Below, piece after piece: positions 57,395-64,000 of a stretch of 64,000 nucleotides of DNA. The position numbers were made by a program, and so were the translations under genes. The notes below the pieces were generated by a model, which was given only the letters and a program-made list of their open reading frames with translations, did not search any database and was not told where the DNA came from. Source of the DNA: Zeugodacus cucurbitae (Eukaryota > Arthropoda > Insecta > Diptera > Tephritidae); assembly GCF_028554725.1 (NCBI RefSeq), contig NC_071669.1, forward strand, positions 5,728,501 through 5,792,500, in the 5' to 3' direction. Each line of letters opens with the position of its first letter. Within the stretch, counting starts at the first letter, position 1.

Positions 57395-58170
57395 CAGTTG
57401 GAAATCCCAAGTGTAACCAGGTCGCACACCAACCACCTCGTCTTTCCAACGAAGAGGAGCCCTTCCTTTCCCACGACGGGTATTAGCGGTGGGTACTAGC
57501 GAAAAAAATGTCTCTTGAAAACTCACAGAGTCATCTCATCAGATATTATCATCGTCTACGCTTCTGCACCATAAAGCAGGACGGGAAGGATAAGCGACTT
57601 GTAGAGTTTGATTTTAGTTCGCCTAGAGAGGACTTTACTTTTCAATTGCCTACTCAGTCCAAAGTAGCACCTGTTGGCAAGAGTGATTCTGCGTTGGATT
57701 TCGAGGCTGACATTGTTGGTGTTGTTGATGCTGACTTCAACGTTATGACTGTCCACAGTGACGTGGGAGCCGAGACGCAAGTGCGCTGACTGTTTGTTTG
57801 ATTACAGGAGATATTTCGTCTTGTCCTCATTCTCCTCCAGACCCATTCGCTTCACTTCCTTAACCAGAACTAATTGCGCGGTTGTTTTTTTCCAGTGGTA
57901 CCAATATCATCGGCGTACGCCAGTACACTCTTATAGAAAATTTTACCTTCTCTATTCAGCTCTGCAGCTCGTATTAATTTTTTCAGCATCAGGTTAAAAA
58001 GTCACACAATAGTGAGTCACCTTGTCTGAAACCTCGTTTAGTATTGAACGGTTCGGAGAGGTAAGGACGATCCTGACGGAGCTTCTGGAGTTGCTCAATG
58101 TCGTTGTCATAGCCATATTAGTTTTGCGGGGATACCAAATTCAGACATAGCGGCATAATATGTTTACTGT
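57395..58170 (-). pseudogene. Decayed RTE-like LINE reverse transcriptase, copy 2
   Basis: Homologous to 37.74-39.0 kb in the same orientation. The minus-strand frame 57556-57780 has RLGSHVTVDSHN, SINNTNNVSLEIQRRITLAN, LSRRTKIKLYKS and PVLLYGAEA. The FVYLGT segment between HN.EV and SINN is deleted, as is the stretch between GAEA and the GKGRAPLRWKDEV end. It is shorter and more deleted than copy 1. Confidence 0.75.
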
Positions 58171-61100
58171 CAAATAAACCTCGATTTGTTGCCTGGCTGG
58201 TGTTAAATATCAATTTCGACAGTTGAAAATTTATTGTAGTCAAACATTTCTGAAGTAACGGAAATGTATTGAACTGAAGGATCACTTCTTAAAAAAATAT
58301 ATTCTTTATTTCGAGCTACGGTTCGAACAAATTTCTTCACATGAAACTATGTCTTACTGTCAGGATCAAAATGTAGTTGATTTTTCTGTCTCTGCTTGAA
58401 CTGTTTTCGCAATTAACAAGACGTCAGCATATTATAAGCAGATAAAAAGGTTTTGAAAGATATTTGAAAAACTTTAGCCAATCATTTTTACACACACTCG
58501 GCCATCCTGAAATATATTGTTATATGTCAAGTATACGAAAACCTTGTCTACTTTTGTGAATAATAATCACATTAGTGAAATACTGTGTGTCTGCAGTCAT
58601 TATTGTAATTAGAGAATGAGCTTTCCTAACAAAATATGGAAAATACTAATCATAAATATTAATGCATATTTATTCCACATTATCCTGTGATATATGTTTT
58701 TTACGTCAACATATCTAATTATGATTGTAATGCGAAGATAAAAACTAGTTGTGTGAAAAATAAATGCAATCGATAATAAAATAGTATTTTCTAGATGAAA
58801 TCAAAAGAAAAAAGTATATAGAACAACTATAACAAATTGCGAGGAAAAGTCTTGGTATACTTTTAGGAAAAAAGTATTAACTCTTTTTTACACGAAGGTG
58901 TTATAATACAATTTTTAAATAAACAAATTGAAATAATTTTAAATTTATAAAGACAAATCTAAAATTTTATATGAAACAAAGTAAACCTATATATTTCCGG
59001 GCGACATCCAACGAATTGTCTAAATGTCGGTCGCCCCTAAAGGTATGCTATTTAGAATATTTTGAAAAGCATAAAATCGAGCATATGTATCTGTCTGTAT
59101 ATCCCCCTCAATTTCACTGGTCTACAACAATCTCAAGTAGTGTTTTCTAATATAGACTGTTATTATTTCAACCACCACTGTAAACAAATATCAACCGTAC
59201 ATGCTAGTCAGCATACTCAAATATATACCCCCTGCATACCATGTACACCAGAAGTTGATTCAAAGCGCGTAAATATTTTCATAATTAGTCAAATTGCTTT
59301 TGTGAGCAAAAGCGCCTTTGATAGGAAGCACTATTTATTTAGTGCAAACGGAAAGCACGAAGGACTTTAAAAAAAAAAAAGTACTCATACAAATTGTACG
59401 TGTTTGCCTGGTAAACATCGCTACTCAAAATGACATTTCAAATGAGACAGTAATGTAAATGAGTTGTCAATAAATGTCACTTCCGTAATTATTTCCAATG
59501 ATAAATAGAAACTAATGTTTATTACTGTTATTAATTGTGTAATTAAAATGTGGAATCGAGAGACAGTGTGTCTTTGAATTTTGAAAAGTGCGCGAGCCAA
59601 AGAGTATGCAATGTAAAGTACTTTGAAGCTGTTTTGATTTTTTTTGTAGCGCGAGCTTTGTAAACAAATATATGACTATAATCAGTGAAAGCTTTATACT
59701 AAGTGAAAGCTTTCAAGTTTATCTTTGCCTTCTCGGGTTATTTTATATTTGCTTCTTTGCCTGGTAAAATTCTATTAGAAATTCTATTCTATTCCATCAT
59801 CTATCATCATCTTGGCTTATAATAAAACTAATCTAGGTTCTTTAATATATACAAGAGTCAATGAAAGCTCACTTATTAGCTTTTGCTGTTTGCCTATGTA
59901 CTTGAGTAGAGTAATTAAATGATTTCTTAAGTCTTTTTAGATTTGGGGTCGAAAAAGTTGTAGCTATAAAAATATGAGAAACAAGTTGGGGAGATTTAAC
60001 TATATGGAGAGTTTCTTAGAAAGCTTTCACCTTATATTATAGGTTTTTTAAGCATTTTTTACTATCAAAAAGAAAAATCCAGCATCTTTCTTTTAACCTA
60101 CCACTTCTGCTAACCCTCACTCACATTTTCCCGTTATCTTTCTCGAACTTTTCAATTCTAATTTTTTTCCTTTCTTTACCCAACCGCTTTTCCGCACATA
60201 CATCACTTGTCTTCCGCTCAAATTAACACAAACGCAAACGCTGCTGAATTCTTCACCGACCCTACTGCACTATCTCTTTTACTGCCGCCTTGAAAATACT
60301 GATTTATGCCCCGCAGCGGAAAAGTGTAGAAAAAAATGTAAATTATGTAAATTACTATTGAATGCTGTCAAATGTTTTGTTTACGCTTCAGAAACTTTCA
60401 ACGCACTTGCGCACACGACAAAGGGTTGAGCTTTTAATTATGCGAACAATGTCGTGAACTAAGACGGGTATTAGGCGTTGCGGAGTAATTATGTAGAGCT
60501 GTGAGTTAATAGAGCACAGTGAAGTGATATAAATTATTTAATGCGGCAAAAAAATGTATTGTGGTAGAACTGACAGCTACGGAAATGTGTCTTAGATGTT
60601 TTACTACAATTTTTTATGTATATATTTAGCATACTTTAAGGCGCTGGTGACACTCTTTTTTCAAATTAGTGAAACACCACAGCATATTCGCTTTATAAAA
60701 AGTGTAAAAGAAGAAAAAGAGCACACGCGCACCATATAACGCCTAAAATTATACAATACATGCACACACAACCCTTTTCCTAACTCATTAAGCCCGTAAT
60801 TGCAGACTTCAACACGCGCTGTGAAAAAGACTGTGTAATTTTAACTCTATGAAGCAATAAAAGAAACCAAATCAAAGCGTTTCCACAAAGCTTGCGCCTC
60901 ATCAGTTGATGACAGGCGAACTTAAAAGATTTATGCATTTTTTTGTTGACAAAAATGTTGTTGAAATTGGCTCAATTAATGCGTTGGTTCAAAAAATAAG
61001 AAGTACACCCTAAATGTATGTTACATATATAACTTTCCTTGCTTCTTATTGGTCACGCGCTGATTTCTGTTTCGCACTGTAATTTTTACAATAAATCACA

Positions 61101-61545
61101 TTGAATACCAATTAACCCCTTGGTTTCCGCACGAAATTATGCAACAAGAAATGATAAAAGTAATTGTAGCATATCCGGAGGCGTTTTGAATGAAGCGGAT
61201 GTATTCTAGCGCATGTTGGTGGCTATAAGACACAAATTTGCTTGTTGCTTGCCCTTTTGGATATTTTATCTTTGAAAACTGAACATTTTAATTAATGCAA
61301 AGTATTTGCCCATTTTCTAGTTTTTTTTTTAATGGATTGAAATTCAAAGCACATTTTTGTATCAAATAATTTGCACATAATTTCTTGGTGACAAAATGAG
61401 GTAAAAATGGTGCTAAGCTGCAAATTATATCACATTATACAACCGAGAACAGTTCACTTTAAGAGCTTTGTAATAACGGAATGTCAGGAATAGCAATAAA
61501 AGTTATTAAAAATAGTAGAATTATATGCAAAAATTAAGTTTCAAA
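58171..61545. other. Intergenic, AT-rich, no gene seen
   Basis: Very AT-rich. A GGGCGAC / GTCGCCC inverted pair at about 58999-59036 could form a hairpin with a loop of about 24 nt. No other feature supported. Confidence 0.45.
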
Positions 61546-61575
61546 TATGGGAACAGTTTCAGTAACTGTTCCCAG
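61546..61575. repeat. GGGAACAGTT hairpin
   Basis: A perfect inverted repeat at 61549-61573: arms GGGAACAGTT and AACTGTTCCC (10 bp) around TCAGT. The arm sequence recurs downstream (61661, 63255, 63275, 63383), so this is probably two head-to-head copies of one repeat word. Confidence 0.75.
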
Positions 61576-63240
61576 GTTTGGTAAACGCTTTCTATGGAGG
61601 TTTAGTAAAAATAAATTGATTAGAAATCGATTATAGATGAAAACTGAAGATTTGAAAGGTGGGAACAGTTGGAGAAACATATAAAATTTCCGAAAATTTG
61701 CAAAATTTTTAATTAAATTAAGTTTCTATAATCCACATTTGATCCACAGCTAGAGGCTGCTAATGCACATAATAACTATAAACAAAACTCCTTTTTAAGT
61801 AAATTTAAAATCTGCTAACTAAATTTATGTCTATTTGTGTTTACTAACGAATTCTAACAACAACAAACCGCATTATTTTTATGCCCAGCACTACAGCTGA
61901 TTTATGCTGACCATGCACTTGTAGTAAATGCAATTACCGCGGAAGAGCGCCTAAAATTAGGCAATGCAATTACTGGTGGCTGCTAAATATAGCGAACTAA
62001 TATTCAAAAAAAAAAATGCATTTGCAGTGCGTATAGAAACACCGACATTAATATATATCACGAAAGCAACGCTGGAAATAATACAAGCGTAATTAAAGCA
62101 GTACAAATTGTTAGCCATGCTGCAGCAACATGCACTTCCAGCCAACTACGCTGCACCACCACAGGCATAATTCGAATTTATTGGCCTCATTTGCTGGGCG
62201 CCCGATTTTTATTGTCGTGCGGCACAACTAATATCAGTAAACACATACATATATGTATAATTTATAAATACAAATCTTATAGCCAAATTAGGTTCAATTG
62301 GGATTTATACGAAATAATTATCAACAGTTGTGTGGCATAAACGAGTGAGCAATTATTGTGCTCGCATGTGTTCGTGTGTACATTTTCCATTGAATATTGT
62401 GGTATGCATGTAAATGTCAAACAAACAAAACCCTCGAAATGGGAACACACACAATACATACCCACAAATGCTCCTTGACACCACGAGCGCTGTGAGAATT
62501 TATGTTTTATTTGCCAATAATTAAGTAAATTTTACTTTTATTGCAACTCAGCATGAAGGTTTAATTGTTTGTTTTTGTTGCTTGCTCTTGTTTATTCAAT
62601 TGTTGTAGCTTAATTACTTTTATGACTCTGTCAACATTTACAGTTATTTGTAGAAGTTGATTTGTGTTTATTGCTACGCTATCTTTTCATCGAATTTTAC
62701 ATTTCGACAGCTGTGCTTAAAGCTTAGACAAAATGACTGACCGCTATTGCTTTTATTTGCTGGTCACCGTAATTCAGCAATTAATTTTATGAGCGACGTG
62801 TGGCAAGGAAAGGAAATCTTGATTTATTATAATTAGTTCAATGATTTGAAGGCTTTCAGTTCACCGGCTGCTTTTTGTTGTTACAAAACTGTTTATGTAA
62901 GTTTAGTAATTAAATAATTTCGGCTTAAAAAGTGGATCAAAAGAATTACAAGAACTTTAATTAAGTTAAATTAATTTGTATGAATTCATTTCAATGTGGG
63001 AACAGATTTTTTATAATTACAAGCATATTTTTTTGTGAAAAATTGGTAGTAATGTAGTAGTAGACCACTAATTTGATTAAATTTTCATATTTAGATCAAT
63101 AATTGAGTAAATATGTGGCAAACGTTTATAAAATGCTAGAAAATTTAAGTGGGAATAGTTGAATTTTGGAAATAGTTAGACGAAATTACGCTTGAAATAG
63201 AAATATGATACTAGAATTATAAAAGAAATGAAAATAGCAG
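61576..63240. other. Intergenic, scattered GGGAACAG words, no gene seen
   Basis: AT-rich, with isolated GGGAACAGTT at 61661, GGGAACAGAT at 62998 and a degenerate GGGAATAGTT near 63151. Between them lies ordinary AT-rich sequence. No coding evidence. Confidence 0.45.
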
Positions 63241-63435
63241 TGAAATGTACGGGTGGGAACAGATAACTTAAATTGGGAACAGTTTATTTTTCGTCGGCAG
63301 CACTTTGGTAATCCAAAAAAGAGATTTTGGTAAATTTTCCGTTTTATTAAAGAAATTGTATGAGGAACAGTTTTCTTTAAATGGGAACAGTTTATTTATT
63401 TATCAGGGGCACTTTGGTATCCAAAAAAACTTATT
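63241..63435 (+). repeat. Tandem repeat, about 108-bp unit with GGGAACAGTTTATTT
   Basis: Units start at 63275 and 63383 (108 bp apart). Both carry GGGAACAGTTTATTT, GCACTTTGGTA(A)TCCAAAAAA, TTTTGG/TTTCGGCAAA and TTTTATTTA-type blocks. A further degenerate start is at 63255. Confidence 0.75.
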
Positions 63436-64000
63436 TCGGCAAAAAATTGGTTTTATTTATATAAATATTCCAGGCTGTGTGCTATATTTTCTAATACAAC
63501 AACTAATTGAGCGATAGGTAATCAATTTTTATTGCATTTCAGACGTTAACAGCATACTTAGCAACTTGTAAAACAACGAAAAGCTGCCTCTCTACTAATA
63601 CTACAGCAAAAAGTTCAAATAAAGCTAACGAAACTCCGGCTGTTAAACTTATTTTAGCCGTTTATGGCATATAATTACATTCTTCGTTTATAGATACACT
63701 TATAATTTATTTATATTATCATTAATACCTGCATATATACTCGCATATGTATTTATCTTTATATATACATATAGCATATGTTTAGCAGGATATATAAATG
63801 CATGAGCAAAGAATTAAACCGAAAACCAATAAAGAACAGCTTAAGGACTTTTTTTTTCTAATTAACGGCATTTTCATTAACGACAGGCTATGCTTAGCAA
63901 ATACATATGCAGCACATGTCGGCAGTTATGACCACCTTTATGAGTGCGCCTTTTTCATATATACTTTGCGCACTTATTGCCGTCGCTAAGGCGCTAACGC
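63436..64000. other. Intergenic, no gene seen
   Basis: AT-rich to the window end; no supported features. Confidence 0.45.

Overview
The window is AT-rich, intron-bearing eukaryotic DNA, almost certainly from a fly. The evidence is a tandem set of insect-type secreted C-type lectins, an I-like LINE, mariner relics, many short dispersed repeats and insect-style splice and promoter signals. From memory, the repeat family opening with a TTCGG..CCGAA hairpin followed by TTTATACTCTCGCAA resembles repeats of true fruit flies (Tephritidae); that assignment is an inference. I see no rRNA, tRNA, CRISPR array or prokaryotic gene organisation.

The only host genes I can support are three tandem plus-strand C-type lectin genes between about 12.7 and 17.7 kb. 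Each has three exons: an 82-nt signal-peptide exon, a 71-nt exon, and a long exon carrying most of the lectin domain. Exon phases match and all three share an unusual GC-AG second intron. Each has a matched upstream block: a GATA-type site 136-140 bp before the ATG, and a TATA-like box exactly 34 bp before a conserved GAGAGCACTG start-site block. The cluster is embedded in three differently organised arrays built on ACTCCGAA (11.29-11.96, 16.08-16.40 and 17.94-18.48 kb).

From 19.7 to 25.16 kb lies an apparently complete I-like non-LTR retrotransposon. ORF1 has three zinc knuckles; ORF2 has endonuclease, reverse transcriptase, RNase H and a CCHC motif. It has an 11-bp target-site duplication and sits inside a copy of a non-coding repeat called family A here. 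A second family A copy (42.5-43.8 kb) lies inside another repeat, family B, whose unoccupied version is at 48.3-48.8 kb, so the insertion can be read within the window. Family A also occurs in reverse at about 13.83-14.69 and 49.21-49.62 kb. A similarly organised family C is at 1.58-2.43 kb.

The rest is intergenic or intronic DNA with decayed transposons: RTE-like reverse transcriptase at 37.7-39.0 and 57.4-58.2 kb, RNase-H LINE tails at 31.0-31.5, 45.6-46.1 and 53.9-54.6 kb, a Jockey-type ORF2 tail at 46.1 kb, and mariner relics at 27.5-28.1 and 44.0 kb. There are also several tandem arrays: about 130 bp at 7.1-7.7 kb, about 357 bp at 34.0-35.0 kb, exactly 50 bp at 40.3-40.5 kb, about 124 bp at 50.9-52.0 kb, and GGGAACAGTT units at 61.5-63.4 kb. 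No undescribed multi-gene system is evident. The most noteworthy signals are the lectin cluster (GC-AG introns, a sharp identity break suggesting gene conversion, altered sugar-binding triplets, surrounding ACTCCGAA arrays) and the datable nested insertions.
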